This document shows positions 36,280-44,944 of a DNA stretch of 64,000 bases, piece after piece. The translations under genes were made by a program, and so were the position numbers. The notes under the pieces were generated by a model, which saw nothing but the letters and a program-made list of their open reading frames with translations, ran no database searches and was not told the origin of the DNA. The number at the start of each line of letters is the position of its first letter. Within the stretch, counting starts at the first letter, position 1. The stretch is from Pseudonocardia kunmingensis (GTDB lineage: Bacteria > Actinomycetota > Actinomycetes > Mycobacteriales > Pseudonocardiaceae). Where the stretch lies: assembly GCF_006716445.1 (NCBI RefSeq), contig NZ_VFPA01000005.1, positions 124,001 to 188,000 of the forward strand, in the 5' to 3' direction.

Positions 36280-36297
36280 CGGACTAGCACTAGTCCG
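36280..36297. promoter_or_regulatory. Operator-like palindrome CGGACTAG-CA-CTAGTCCG
   Basis: Perfect 8-bp arms around 2 bp, 50 bp upstream of the FAD hydroxylase GTG. Symmetry and length fit a TetR- or MarR-family dimer, but no such gene is adjacent, so the regulator must be elsewhere. Confidence 0.6.
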
Positions 36298-36346
36298 GAA
36301 GAGTGGCCTGGGGGTCGGTTTCGCGGCGCGCGGGCAGGGTGGATGG

Positions 36347-37840
36347 GTGACGGTGAACGGGGAACCGGTCGTACCCGTGCTGGTCGTGGGGGCGGGCCCC
36401 ACCGGCAGCACGGCCGCGCTGCTGCTCGCCGGGCTCGGGGTGGCGTGCACGGTCGTCGACCGCGACCCGACGCCCTTCCCGACGCCACGAGCGGTGCACC
36501 TCGACGACGAGGCCGTCCGCGTCCTGCAGCAGGTGGGGCTCGCCGACGCGTTCGCGCGCATCAGCCGGCCGGCCGGCGGGCTGCGGCTGCTGGACGCGCG
36601 GCTGCGCCCGTTCGCACAGTTCTCCCGCGACGGGCCCGGCATGCACGGCCACCCGCGGTCCAGCCTGTTCGACCAGCCCGAGCTGGACGCGCTGCTGCGC
36701 GCCGAGCTCGAACGCCACCCCCTGGTGACGGTGCGCAGCGGACGCGAGCTCATCGGGATCGAGGACGGCAGCCCGGTGACTGCCGCCCTGCGCGGACCGC
36801 GGGGCACCGAACGCCTGCGGGCGCGGGTGGTGCTGGGCTGCGACGGGGCGCACAGCACGGTCCGGGCCGCCATCGGCGCTCGCCTGCGGGACCTGCGGTT
36901 CGACGAGAGCTGGTTCGTCGTCGACGTCCGCTGCCGCGCCGGGATCCCGACGTGGGGCGGCGTCGACCAGGTCTGCGACCCCCGCCGGGCCGCGACCTTC
37001 CTGCCGCTGCCCGACGACCGCTACCGCTGGGAGTTCCGGATGCACCCGGGCGAGTCGGCCGAGCTGCTGGCCCGGCCGGAACAGCTGGCCCGGCTGACCG
37101 CCGCGTGGGGCGTCCCGGTGACCGAGCTGGAGGTCCTGCGGGCCGCCGCGTACACGTTCCGGGCGCGCATCGCCGACCGCTGGCGGGCCGGTCCCGTGCT
37201 GCTGCTCGGCGACGCCGCGCACCTGATGCCCCCGTTCATCGGTCAGGGCCTGGGTGCGGGCCTGCGCGACGCCCACAACCTCGCCTGGAAGCTCGCCTGG
37301 AAGCTCGCTGCCGCGCCGCAGAGCTCCCACGGCGGGATTCTGGACACCTACCAGCGCGAGCGCGCGCCGCACGTCGAGGCGGTGATCCGGGGCGCCGTCC
37401 GCGTGGGCCGCGCGTTGACCGGCGGCCCGCACACCACGGCCGCGCTGCGCCGCCCGCTGGCGGGGCTGCTGCTGCGCGTGCCCGCGGTGCGCGAGCGGGC
37501 GCAGCGCGGTATCGCCACCCGTTACCCCGCCGGACCGCTCGTGGACCGGCGTCGCCACCGCGCCGACCTCCCCGGCACCCCGTGCCCGCAACCGACCGTC
37601 CGCGCCGGGGGCCGGCCCACCCCGCTCGACGACGTGCTCGGCGCCGGCTACGCCCTGCTGACCTGCGGCGAGCCCGACCCCGCGCTGGCCGCCCGCGCCC
37701 GACGGCTCGGCGCCCGCATCGTGCAGTTGGGCACCGACGTCACCGACGACGGCGCGCTGCGGGCGTGGCTGGCCGCGGGCCGGGCCACGACGGTCCTCGT
37801 CCGTCCCGACCGGATCGTGGAGGCGAGCAGCCCGGCCTGA
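36347..37840 (+). CDS. FAD-dependent aromatic hydroxylase (PheA/MhpA type)
   Basis: A 497-residue group A flavoprotein hydroxylase. VLVVGAGPTGSTAALLLAGLG is the FAD motif, RARVVLGCDGAHSTVR the DG motif, and PVLLLGDAAHLMPPFIGQG the ribityl motif. The C-terminal thioredoxin-like domain of this class (about 400-497) is present but short. A 12-bp tandem duplication makes LAWKLAWK just after the GD motif. It lies next to a type III PKS and could hydroxylate its phenolic product towards a quinone, as SrsC does in the Streptomyces srs pathway (inference). GTG start. Confidence 0.88.
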   Translation: MTVNGEPVVPVLVVGAGPTGSTAALLLAGLGVACTVVDRDPTPFPTPRAVHLDDEAVRVLQQVGLADAFARISRPAGGLRLLDARLRPFAQFSRDGPGMHGHPRSSLFDQPELDALLRAELERHPLVTVRSGRELIGIEDGSPVTAALRGPRGTERLRARVVLGCDGAHSTVRAAIGARLRDLRFDESWFVVDVRCRAGIPTWGGVDQVCDPRRAATFLPLPDDRYRWEFRMHPGESAELLARPEQLARLTAAWGVPVTELEVLRAAAYTFRARIADRWRAGPVLLLGDAAHLMPPFIGQGLGAGLRDAHNLAWKLAWKLAAAPQSSHGGILDTYQRERAPHVEAVIRGAVRVGRALTGGPHTTAALRRPLAGLLLRVPAVRERAQRGIATRYPAGPLVDRRRHRADLPGTPCPQPTVRAGGRPTPLDDVLGAGYALLTCGEPDPALAARARRLGARIVQLGTDVTDDGALRAWLAAGRATTVLVRPDRIVEASSPA

Positions 37841-37848
37841 CCCGCCCC

Positions 37849-38943
37849 TCAGCAGGCCCGCAGCAGCGCCGCGTAGAGGGTCAGCCCCGGCCCGAAGGCC
37901 ATCGCGACGGCGGAACGCCCGGGGCGGGGCCGCCCGGAGGCGCGCAACTCGTCGAGGACCAGCAGCACGGTGCTCGACGAGCAGTTGCCGCGCTCGGCGA
38001 GCACCCGCAGCGACGCGTCCAGCGCGCGGTCGGGCAGGCGCAGCTGCTCGGCCACCGTGCTCAGGATCCGCGGGCCGCCCGGATGCACGGCCCAGCCGTC
38101 CACGTCGGCGATGCTCAGCCCGTGCCGCCCGAGCAGCCCGGTGACCATGCCCCGGACGTGGCGGGCCAGCACCGCAGGCACCTCCGGCGACAGACCCATC
38201 CGGAAGCCGAGGTCGGTGACGTCCCACGTCATGTGGTCGGCGGTGCCGGGGTCGGTCAGGGCGGCGACGTCGACGACCTCGAGCCCCCCGGCCTGCGGCC
38301 GGCCCGGCACGACCACGACGGCGGCGGCCGCGTCGCCGAACAGGGCGTGGGAGACGACCTGGCCGCGGTCGGGGGCCGGTGGCTGCACGTGCAGCGACGT
38401 CAGCTCCAGGCACAGCGCCACCGCGGGCCGGCCCCGCGCCGTGACGTGGTCGGCGACGGCGCCCAGCCCGGGGATCGCGGCGTAGCAGCCCATGTGCCCG
38501 ATCACGAGGCGCTGCACGTCGGCGGCCATGCCGAGGTCGGCGGCCACGTGGATGTCCAGGCCGGGGGTGGCGTAGCCGGTGCACGAGACGACGGCCAGCA
38601 GCCCGACCTCGTCGGGACGCAGCCCGGCGGTGTCCAGGGCGGCCGCCACCGCCTCCTTCCCCAGCGGGCGGGCCTCGGCGGCGTAGCGGCGCATCCGGTC
38701 CCCGGTCGACCACCCGCCCACGTCCTCGAGCAGGGGGTTCACCGCCGCGTGCCTGCGCTGCACGCCCGCGCCCCGGAAGATGCGCTCCGCGGCCCGGTCG
38801 CCGCGGAAGTGCGCGGCGAAGAAGCCCTCCCACAACCGCCCTTGCTCGACGGGCCCGCCGGGCACCGCCGTACCGATCGCCGCCACGTACGCCGAGGGGT
38901 GCTGCACCCTCCCGGCTCCCCCACCCGCGGCGGCGTCAACCAC
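37849..38943 (-). CDS. Type III polyketide synthase
   Basis: A 364-residue chalcone-synthase-fold enzyme. The catalytic triad is visible: Cys in VVSCTGYATPGLD, His in WAVHPGGPRIL, Asn in ERGNCSSSTVLLVL; GHMGCYAAIPGL lines the active site and AFGPGLTLYA is the C-terminal CHS motif. It condenses malonyl units on a starter acyl chain to give phloroglucinol, resorcinol or pyrone products; the starter cannot be read from sequence. GTG 38943 overlaps the methyltransferase end by 8 bp, so the two are coupled. Confidence 0.92.
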   Translation of the reverse strand: MVDAAAGGGAGRVQHPSAYVAAIGTAVPGGPVEQGRLWEGFFAAHFRGDRAAERIFRGAGVQRRHAAVNPLLEDVGGWSTGDRMRRYAAEARPLGKEAVAAALDTAGLRPDEVGLLAVVSCTGYATPGLDIHVAADLGMAADVQRLVIGHMGCYAAIPGLGAVADHVTARGRPAVALCLELTSLHVQPPAPDRGQVVSHALFGDAAAAVVVVPGRPQAGGLEVVDVAALTDPGTADHMTWDVTDLGFRMGLSPEVPAVLARHVRGMVTGLLGRHGLSIADVDGWAVHPGGPRILSTVAEQLRLPDRALDASLRVLAERGNCSSSTVLLVLDELRASGRPRPGRSAVAMAFGPGLTLYAALLRAC

Positions 38944-39628
38944 GGCGGCCCACCCCCTGGAAGAGCACCGCGGTGGTGGGCACGGGCACCATCGCGACGG
39001 ACTCGCCGCGGCGGGCGAGCCAGCGCACGAGCCCGGGCACCGACGGGCGGATGCCCCGCAGCCGCAGCGCCACGCCGTGGCGGGCGCACTCGCGCACCAG
39101 TTCCTCCCGGTCGACGAACAGCGCGGGGTCGTGGATGCCCGGGGGCGCGCCACCGGGCACGCGTTCGGCCAGCGTCACCGCGACGAACCGGCCCAGCGCC
39201 GTCGCCGCGATGGTGTCGATCACGAGGAGGCCGCCGGGGCGCAGCAGCCGGCACGCCTCGCCGACGACGGCGGGCAGGTCCGGCACGTGCTCGAGGATCT
39301 CGCCCGCCGCGACCACGTCGGCGCAGCCGTCCGCGAGCGGCACGGCCGAGACGTCCCCGCGCACCGCGACGACGCCGTGCCGAGCGGCCTGGGCGAGCGC
39401 CGAGGCCGTGAGGTCCACGCCGATGTGGCGGTACCCGCGCACGTGCGGGGCGAGCAGCCCGGCCCCGCAGCCCAGGTCGACCAGCACCGCGCCCTCGCGG
39501 GCGGGCGGCGGCACCAGCGCCCCGCGGGCGGCGGCCAGCCAGTGCAGCATCGCGAACGGCCCGCGGGGGTGCCACCACTGCCCGGCCAGGTCGTCGTACT
39601 GCGCCGGGTCGTTGCGGGCGCGGGCCAC
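38936..39628 (-). CDS. UbiG/UbiE-like SAM methyltransferase
   Basis: A 230-residue class I methyltransferase whose N-terminus (DPAQYDDLAGQWWHPRGPF) is that of UbiG-type O-methyltransferases of quinone synthesis. Motif I is LVDLGCGAGLLAPHV, motif II IGVDLTASAL, and GEILEHVPDLPAVV is characteristic. It precedes and overlaps the type III PKS gene, so it probably methylates a hydroxyl or ring carbon of the PKS product. Divergent from the UbiA gene. Confidence 0.87.
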   Translation of the reverse strand: MARARNDPAQYDDLAGQWWHPRGPFAMLHWLAAARGALVPPPAREGAVLVDLGCGAGLLAPHVRGYRHIGVDLTASALAQAARHGVVAVRGDVSAVPLADGCADVVAAGEILEHVPDLPAVVGEACRLLRPGGLLVIDTIAATALGRFVAVTLAERVPGGAPPGIHDPALFVDREELVRECARHGVALRLRGIRPSVPGLVRWLARRGESVAMVPVPTTAVLFQGVGRRG

Positions 39629-39654
39629 CGTGCCAGGCTGCCAGACTGGGCGGC

Positions 39655-40476
39655 GTGCTGCGCGCCGTCGCGACCCCGCTCGCGCTGCTGCGGGCCTGCC
39701 ACCCGGAGCCCACGGTCGCGGTCACCGCGATGGTCACGGCGCTCGCGGTGATCGCCGGCCGGGACGTGCGCGGCGTGCTGCTCGTCGCGGGCGCGGTCCT
39801 CGCCGGGCAGCTGTCGATCGGCTGGCTCAACGACGCGCTCGACGCCGGGCGCGACACGGCGGTCGCGCGCAGCGACAAGCCGGTGGTCACCGGCGCCGTA
39901 TCGGTGCGGACCGTCGGTGTCGCCGCCGTCGTCGCCGCGGTGGTGTGCGTGCCGTTGTCGCTGGCGTCCGGCGCGCTCGCGGGCGTCGTGCACCTGGTGG
40001 CGGTGGGCGCCGGGTGGGCCTATGACCTCGGGCTGAAGGCCACGCGGTGGTCCGTGCTGCCCTACGTCGTGTGCTTCGGGCTGTTGCCGGTGTTCGTCCT
40101 GCTCGGCCTGCCCGGAGCACCCGTGCCGTGGTGGCTGCCGACGGCGGGGGCGCTGCTCGGCGCGGGCGCCCACTTCGCGAACGTGCTGCCCGACCTGGAC
40201 GACGACGCCGCCACCGGCGTGCGCGGCCTGCCGCACCGGCTCGGCGCCGCGGGCAGCCGGGCCGCGGCCGGGCTGCTGCTGCTCGCCGCCACCGTGGTGC
40301 TCGCGGTCGCCGCGCCGCTGCCGGCCGCGCTCGCCTGGTCGGTGCCCGTGCTCGCGGCGCTGGTGCTCGCGGCCGGGTTCCGCGCCGGGCGCCGGCCGGG
40401 CTCGCGCGCCCCGTTCCGCGCCGTGCTGATGACCGCGGCCCTCGCCGTCCTGCTGCTGCTCGTCGCCTCGTCCTGA
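39655..40476 (+). CDS. UbiA-family prenyltransferase
   Basis: A 273-residue membrane protein with 8-9 hydrophobic helices. The first aspartate motif is NDALDAGRD (NDxxDxxxD) and the second is LPDLDDDAATG, both needed to bind Mg-prenyl diphosphate. It attaches an isoprenoid chain to an aromatic acceptor. Context with a type III PKS, UbiG-like methyltransferase and reductase suggests the acceptor is a polyketide phenol. GTG 39655 lies 7 nt after CAGACT, so probably leaderless. No prenyl diphosphate synthase is in the window. Confidence 0.88.
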   Translation: MLRAVATPLALLRACHPEPTVAVTAMVTALAVIAGRDVRGVLLVAGAVLAGQLSIGWLNDALDAGRDTAVARSDKPVVTGAVSVRTVGVAAVVAAVVCVPLSLASGALAGVVHLVAVGAGWAYDLGLKATRWSVLPYVVCFGLLPVFVLLGLPGAPVPWWLPTAGALLGAGAHFANVLPDLDDDAATGVRGLPHRLGAAGSRAAAGLLLLAATVVLAVAAPLPAALAWSVPVLAALVLAAGFRAGRRPGSRAPFRAVLMTAALAVLLLLVASS

Positions 40477-40576
40477 CCCATGCTCCCCGCGGATCGGGTC
40501 GAGTTCCGAGCGGTGAGATGAACACCGGTGACATGAACACCATGGCGATCCCCGGGCCGGCGGCTCGCCACCACGT

Positions 40577-41731
40577 TCATCCCACCCGCACCGCACCCCG
40601 CGTCCGGGACAGGGTGGCGTAGCTCAGCGCGACCCGGGCGAGGGCGTGGGCCGGCGCGGTGCCGCAGCCAAGGCCGAGGTCGACCGCGGCGTCGAACACG
40701 GACTGGTGGCGCGACGCCGCCGTCACCGCGGCGTCCAGGAAGCGGGGGTGGCGCAGCAGCCGGGCCAGCAGGCCGGCGTGCGCGTGGTGGCGGCGGAACG
40801 CCCGGTGCATGGCGGCCCGGTGCGCCGCGCCCGCCGCCGGGCCGAGCAGCGCGGCGCGCCCGGCCAGCGCTCCGGACGCGAGCGCGTCGAAGATCCCCTC
40901 GCCGGTGAGCGGATTGACCAGCGCCGCCGCGTCACCGGCCAGGAGCACCCGGCCGTCGGGCTGGTGGCGCGGGCCGGTCGACAGCGGCAGGTGGTGGCCC
41001 CGCACCGTCGCCGGGTCCGGTTCCTGGCCGGGCAGCAGCGCGCGCAGCGCCGCCAGTAGCTCGGTGCGCGACCCGCCGCCGCGCCGGTCGAACACCCCGT
41101 ACCCGACGTTGGCGCCCCCGCCCGGCAGTGGGAACGACCACGCGTAGGCCGGGTACGGACCGCGCGCGAACTCGATCACGAGCGCGTCCGGGTCCGGGGT
41201 CGCCGGGGTGTACCCCCGCACGGCGACCGCGACGGTCGACGGCGGCGGGTCGGGGGCGCCGAGCAGCCGCCGGACGACGGAGTTGGCGCCGTCGGCGCCG
41301 ATCACCACGCGGGCCGCGGCGAAGTCGTCGACGAGGACGCGGTCCGCCCCGGCCTCGAGCCGCCGCACGCGGTGGCGGCGCAGGCGGGCGCCCCGCGCGA
41401 CGGCCGCGCCGACCAGCTCGGCGTCGAACACCGCCCGCGGCACGACCCGGTTGGGCCGGGCGCAGGCCCGGTCGACCACCCGCCCGCCCGGGCTGCGCAG
41501 CCGCAGTCGCGGCACCGGCGGGCCCAGCCCGGACACCCCGTGCACGCCGAGCCCGTCGAGGAGGTCGAGCGCGTGGGCGGCGATCCCGTCCCCGCAGGTC
41601 TTGTCGCGGGGGAAGGCCGCGGCGTCGAACAGGAGCACCCGGGCGTCCGGGCGCAGCTGCAGCACGCGCAGCGCGGCGGCGCTCCCGGCCGGGCCCGCCC
41701 CCACGACGGCGACGTCGACGACATCGTCCAC
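40577..41731 (-). CDS. Geranylgeranyl-reductase-family FAD oxidoreductase
   Basis: A 384-residue flavoprotein. VAVVGAGPAGSAAALRVLQL is the FAD motif, FPRDKTCGDGIAAHALDLL is the signature stretch of geranylgeranyl reductases, YAWSFPLPGGGANVGYGVF and LLAGDAAALVNPLTGEGI complete the family pattern. These enzymes reduce double bonds of isoprenoid chains (for example on menaquinone). Convergent with the UbiA gene, so it may saturate the prenyl tail added there. GTG start; a short divergent gap leads to the epimerase gene. Confidence 0.88.
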   Translation of the reverse strand: MDDVVDVAVVGAGPAGSAAALRVLQLRPDARVLLFDAAAFPRDKTCGDGIAAHALDLLDGLGVHGVSGLGPPVPRLRLRSPGGRVVDRACARPNRVVPRAVFDAELVGAAVARGARLRRHRVRRLEAGADRVLVDDFAAARVVIGADGANSVVRRLLGAPDPPPSTVAVAVRGYTPATPDPDALVIEFARGPYPAYAWSFPLPGGGANVGYGVFDRRGGGSRTELLAALRALLPGQEPDPATVRGHHLPLSTGPRHQPDGRVLLAGDAAALVNPLTGEGIFDALASGALAGRAALLGPAAGAAHRAAMHRAFRRHHAHAGLLARLLRHPRFLDAAVTAASRHQSVFDAAVDLGLGCGTAPAHALARVALSYATLSRTRGAVRVG

Positions 41732-41786
41732 GGTGCGGTTCTACCCCTCCCGGTTTGCCGGCGCGCCCCGCGGGCACCTGCCGGAT

Positions 41787-42842
41787 GTGCGGATCGTCAT
41801 CACCGGCGCCAGCGGCAACGTGGGCACGGCACTGCTGCGGCGGCTCACCGGGCACGAGATCGTGGGGATCTGCCGCCGCCCCCCGTCGGCGGGCCCGCCC
41901 TACGCCGGCGTGCGCTGGGTGGCGCTCGACCTCGCCGACGCGGGACCGGACGTGCTGGAACCGGTCCTGGCCGGCGCCGACGCGGTCGTCCACCTCGCCT
42001 GGGGCTTCCAGCCCTCCCACGACATCGGCTACCTGGGCCGCCTCGACGTCGACGGGACCCGTTCGGTGGTGCGGGCCGCGCAGGCCGCGGGGGTGCCGCA
42101 CCTGGTGCACATGTCCTCGCTGGGCGCCTACTCCGCCGGCCCGAAGGAACCGGTGGACGAGTCGTGGCCGACCGAGGGCATCGAGTCCTCGCCCTACAGC
42201 AGGCACAAGGCCGCCGCGGAGCGGATCCTCGACGAGCACGAGCGCAGCCACCCCGGCGGCACCGCCGTGGCCCGGATGCGGCCGGGCCTGATGGTGCAGC
42301 GCGGGATCGGCAGCGCGCTGCTGCGCTACGCGGTGCCCCCGTACGTCCCCGCGGCGCTGCTGCGGCACGTGCCGCTGCTGCCGCTCGACCGCGGGCTGGT
42401 CGTGCCGCTGATGCACACCGCCGACGCCGCCGACGCGGTCGCCCGGGTCCTCCAGCAGCGGGCGACGGGCCCGTTCAACCTCGCCGCGGACCCACCGATC
42501 ACCCGCGACGTGATCGCAGGCGTGCTCGGCGCCCGCGCGGTGCACCTGCCGGCGCGGGCCCTGCGCGGAGCCGCCGCGGCGGCGTGGCGGCTGCGGCTGC
42601 AACCGCTGGACCCGGGCTGGCTCGACCTCGCCTTCGCCGTGCCGCTGCTCGACAGCACGCGCGCCCGGCGCGAGCTGGGCTGGGAGCCGCGGGTGCGGGC
42701 CGACGAGGCGCTGCGGGAGGTGCTGGCAGGCATGGCCGACCGCGCCGCCACCGCGAGCCCCGCCCTGCGCCGCCGCTCCGCGCGCGCCGAGCTGGCCGCC
42801 GCGGCCCGCGGCCACCCGATCGACACCCGCCGCCTGCCCTGA
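41787..42842 (+). CDS. NAD-dependent epimerase/dehydratase family protein (extended SDR)
   Basis: A 351-residue extended short-chain dehydrogenase. VITGASGNVGTALLRRL is the NAD glycine motif; MSSLGAYSAG gives the catalytic Ser region and SPYSRHKAAAE the YxxxK pair. A C-terminal extension (about 40 residues, Ala/Arg-rich) follows. Substrate unknown; candidates are sugar nucleotides or lipid alcohols. GTG start. Divergent from the geranylgeranyl reductase and upstream of the PPOX gene. Confidence 0.85.
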   Translation: MRIVITGASGNVGTALLRRLTGHEIVGICRRPPSAGPPYAGVRWVALDLADAGPDVLEPVLAGADAVVHLAWGFQPSHDIGYLGRLDVDGTRSVVRAAQAAGVPHLVHMSSLGAYSAGPKEPVDESWPTEGIESSPYSRHKAAAERILDEHERSHPGGTAVARMRPGLMVQRGIGSALLRYAVPPYVPAALLRHVPLLPLDRGLVVPLMHTADAADAVARVLQQRATGPFNLAADPPITRDVIAGVLGARAVHLPARALRGAAAAAWRLRLQPLDPGWLDLAFAVPLLDSTRARRELGWEPRVRADEALREVLAGMADRAATASPALRRRSARAELAAAARGHPIDTRRLP

Positions 42843-42875
42843 GCTGAGCGCGCGGTCGCGGTAGCGTCGGCGTCC

Positions 42876-43331
42876 GTGCAGGAGCAGCGGCGGGGCCGGC
42901 GGATCGCGATGACGGCGGAAGAGGTCGATGCGTTCCTCGCCGAGGAGCGCACCTGCCGGGTCGCCACGGTCGGTCCGGATGGACCGCACGCCACCCCGCT
43001 GTGGTTCGCCTGGCACGGCGGGGCGCTGTGGCTCACCTCGGTGGTGCGCAGCCGGCGCTGGGCGGACCTGCGGCGCGATCCGCGCGTCGCGGTCGTCGTC
43101 GACGCCGGGCAGGCCTACGACGAGCTGCGCGGCGTCGAGCTGCGCGGGCGGGTCGAGGTCGTCGGCGAGGTGCCGCGCACCGGGGACCCGGTGCCGGAAC
43201 TGGAGGGCCCCGAACAGCTGTTCGCGGACCGCTACACCGGCGGCGCCGTGCACCACGACGGCCGGCACGCGTGGTTGCGGCTGGTGCCGGAGAAGATCAC
43301 GAGCTGGGACTTCCGCAAGCTGCCCGGCTGA
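42876..43331 (+). CDS. PPOX-class flavin/F420-dependent oxidoreductase
   Basis: A 151-residue split-barrel protein of the pyridoxamine-5'-phosphate-oxidase superfamily. MTAEEVDAFLAEERTCRVAT, GPHATPLWFAWHGG, LWLTSVVRSRRWADLRRDP and a C-terminal PEKITSWDFRKL are typical of actinobacterial F420- or FMN-binding members. GTG 42876 follows TAGCGT (42862-42867) closely, suggesting a leaderless transcript. Possibly an enoate or biliverdin-type reductase; the cofactor cannot be decided here. Confidence 0.87.
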   Translation: MQEQRRGRRIAMTAEEVDAFLAEERTCRVATVGPDGPHATPLWFAWHGGALWLTSVVRSRRWADLRRDPRVAVVVDAGQAYDELRGVELRGRVEVVGEVPRTGDPVPELEGPEQLFADRYTGGAVHHDGRHAWLRLVPEKITSWDFRKLPG

Positions 43332-43337
43332 CGCCGG

Positions 43338-44621
43338 TCAGGCCGGCGGCAGCGGCTCCACCGCGCCGGCCACCGGGATCTCGGGGTGCCCGGTGTTGCT
43401 GACCACCACCAGCTCCACCCCGGCCGGGCCGGCGCGCCACTGCCCGCCGACCAGCGGCGTCGTGGCGACGTTCGGCACGGGGCCCGCCGTGAAGTCCAGC
43501 GGACCGACCACGGTGTCGAGCCGCAGCCGTCCGATCGCGTCGGCGATGCCCCTGCGGTCCTCGACCGCGCCGACCGCGGACAGCGCCGCGGCCGCGACCT
43601 CGAACAGCGCGTGCGCGGGGCCGAGGGGCTGCGACCACCGCCGCCCGGTCGCCGCCGTGTAGGCCTCGGCGAGCGCCGCGGCGCTCTGGCCGGTGAGCGA
43701 CGAGGTGAACGGGTGGGCGGGTGACCACCAGACCTCGGTGGCGAGGTTCGCCCCGAGCGGTCCGAGCGCCTCCACGTCCGCCGGGGAGACGAGCGCCTTG
43801 CCCAGCGTCGCGATCCGGGGCCGGTAGCCCTGGTCCGCGGCCTGGCGCCAGAACGCGGCGAAGTCCGCCGGGGCGGGCACGCCGAACAGGACGTCGGCGT
43901 CCGCGGCGCGCAACGCGGCGATCAGCGTGGAGAACTCCTGCGTGCCCGCGGCGTGGTTGCCGGGGTCGACGACGGAGTAGCCGCGCGCGGCCAGGCCCGC
44001 CAGGACACCGGTGTCGGGGTTGGCCCACGCGAGCCCGTCCGGGTCGTCGGGCCACAACGCCCCGGCGGTGCGGTTGGTCGCCACCTGGTCCCACATGGCG
44101 GCGTAAACGGCCTCGACGTCGTCGAGCCCCCAGGAGAACAGGTAGCTCCACGCGAGGCCGCTCCGCCCGGACGACCAGGGCTGCCACGCGGTCGCGGTGG
44201 CCACGCACGGCACCCCGGCCGCCTCGCACTGGTCGCTCACCGGGTCCGTCGTGTCCGGGGTGGACGAGACCAGCACGAGGTGCACTCGGTCGTTGAGGAT
44301 CAGGTCGGCGGCGACGTCGGCCGCGCGATCCGGATCGGACTGGCTGTCGCGCTTGAGGACCTCGACGCCGTGTGCCCGGCCACCGATCTGCAGCGGGTGG
44401 CGCGCGACGTGCTCCTCGAACGCGGCGGCGACGTACTGGTCGGTCTCCCCGAACGCGGCCAGCGCACCGGTCTCGGGGCTGACGAAGCCGATCCGGACGG
44501 TGCCGGTCGCACCCGGTGCCGCGGCGGCACCCCGCGGTGCCGGAGCGCAGGCGCCCGCCGCCGCGACGGCGCCGGTGGCGGCCACCGTCCTCAGGAAGCG
44601 ACGGCGATCCAGCCGACGCAT
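43338..44621 (-). CDS. Tat-exported ABC substrate-binding protein (amino-acid/amide type)
   Basis: A 427-residue periplasmic-binding-protein fold (Peripla_BP_5/6, LivJ/UrtA-like). N-terminal RRLDRRRFLRTVAATGAVAAAGAC combines a twin-arginine motif with a lipobox-like end at Cys, so it is probably a Tat lipoprotein. TVRIGFVSPETGALAAFGE begins the mature ligand domain. No permease or ATPase gene is nearby. ATG 44621 has GGGAGG upstream. It is divergent from a sensor kinase with an extracellular NIT domain, so it may serve as a ligand-capturing partner for signalling (inference). Confidence 0.85.
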   Translation of the reverse strand: MRRLDRRRFLRTVAATGAVAAAGACAPAPRGAAAAPGATGTVRIGFVSPETGALAAFGETDQYVAAAFEEHVARHPLQIGGRAHGVEVLKRDSQSDPDRAADVAADLILNDRVHLVLVSSTPDTTDPVSDQCEAAGVPCVATATAWQPWSSGRSGLAWSYLFSWGLDDVEAVYAAMWDQVATNRTAGALWPDDPDGLAWANPDTGVLAGLAARGYSVVDPGNHAAGTQEFSTLIAALRAADADVLFGVPAPADFAAFWRQAADQGYRPRIATLGKALVSPADVEALGPLGANLATEVWWSPAHPFTSSLTGQSAAALAEAYTAATGRRWSQPLGPAHALFEVAAAALSAVGAVEDRRGIADAIGRLRLDTVVGPLDFTAGPVPNVATTPLVGGQWRAGPAGVELVVVSNTGHPEIPVAGAVEPLPPA

Positions 44622-44944
44622 GCTGCCTCCCTGGGCGCCGTGGAGACCGCGCCCGCTGGGCGGCCGTGCGTGAGTGATCGTCTGCGGAGCGCAGCATCAT
44701 CGGCACGCAGAGCAGTGTCAACACGGGAGTCCCTCGGCGGGGGACCTCCACGTGCACGTACAGTGACGCAGCGCAGCTATCCAGCCCCGTTCGGCGCAAC
44801 TGTGTAACAGATCTCTCACCTGAGCAGCCAGACCTGGCTACACTGCGACAACTGCTGATCGCGACCACTCGTCGGGCCGTGAGCAGCGGCGACCGAACCG
44901 CGGCGTCCGCGCCGCGCGCTCCCCCCAGGCGTGGAGATGTCGAC

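Noticed and set aside
40477..40576. Small protein between UbiA and the reductase gene
   Set aside because: Short ATG runs around ATGAACACC repeats lack coding character or a family match.
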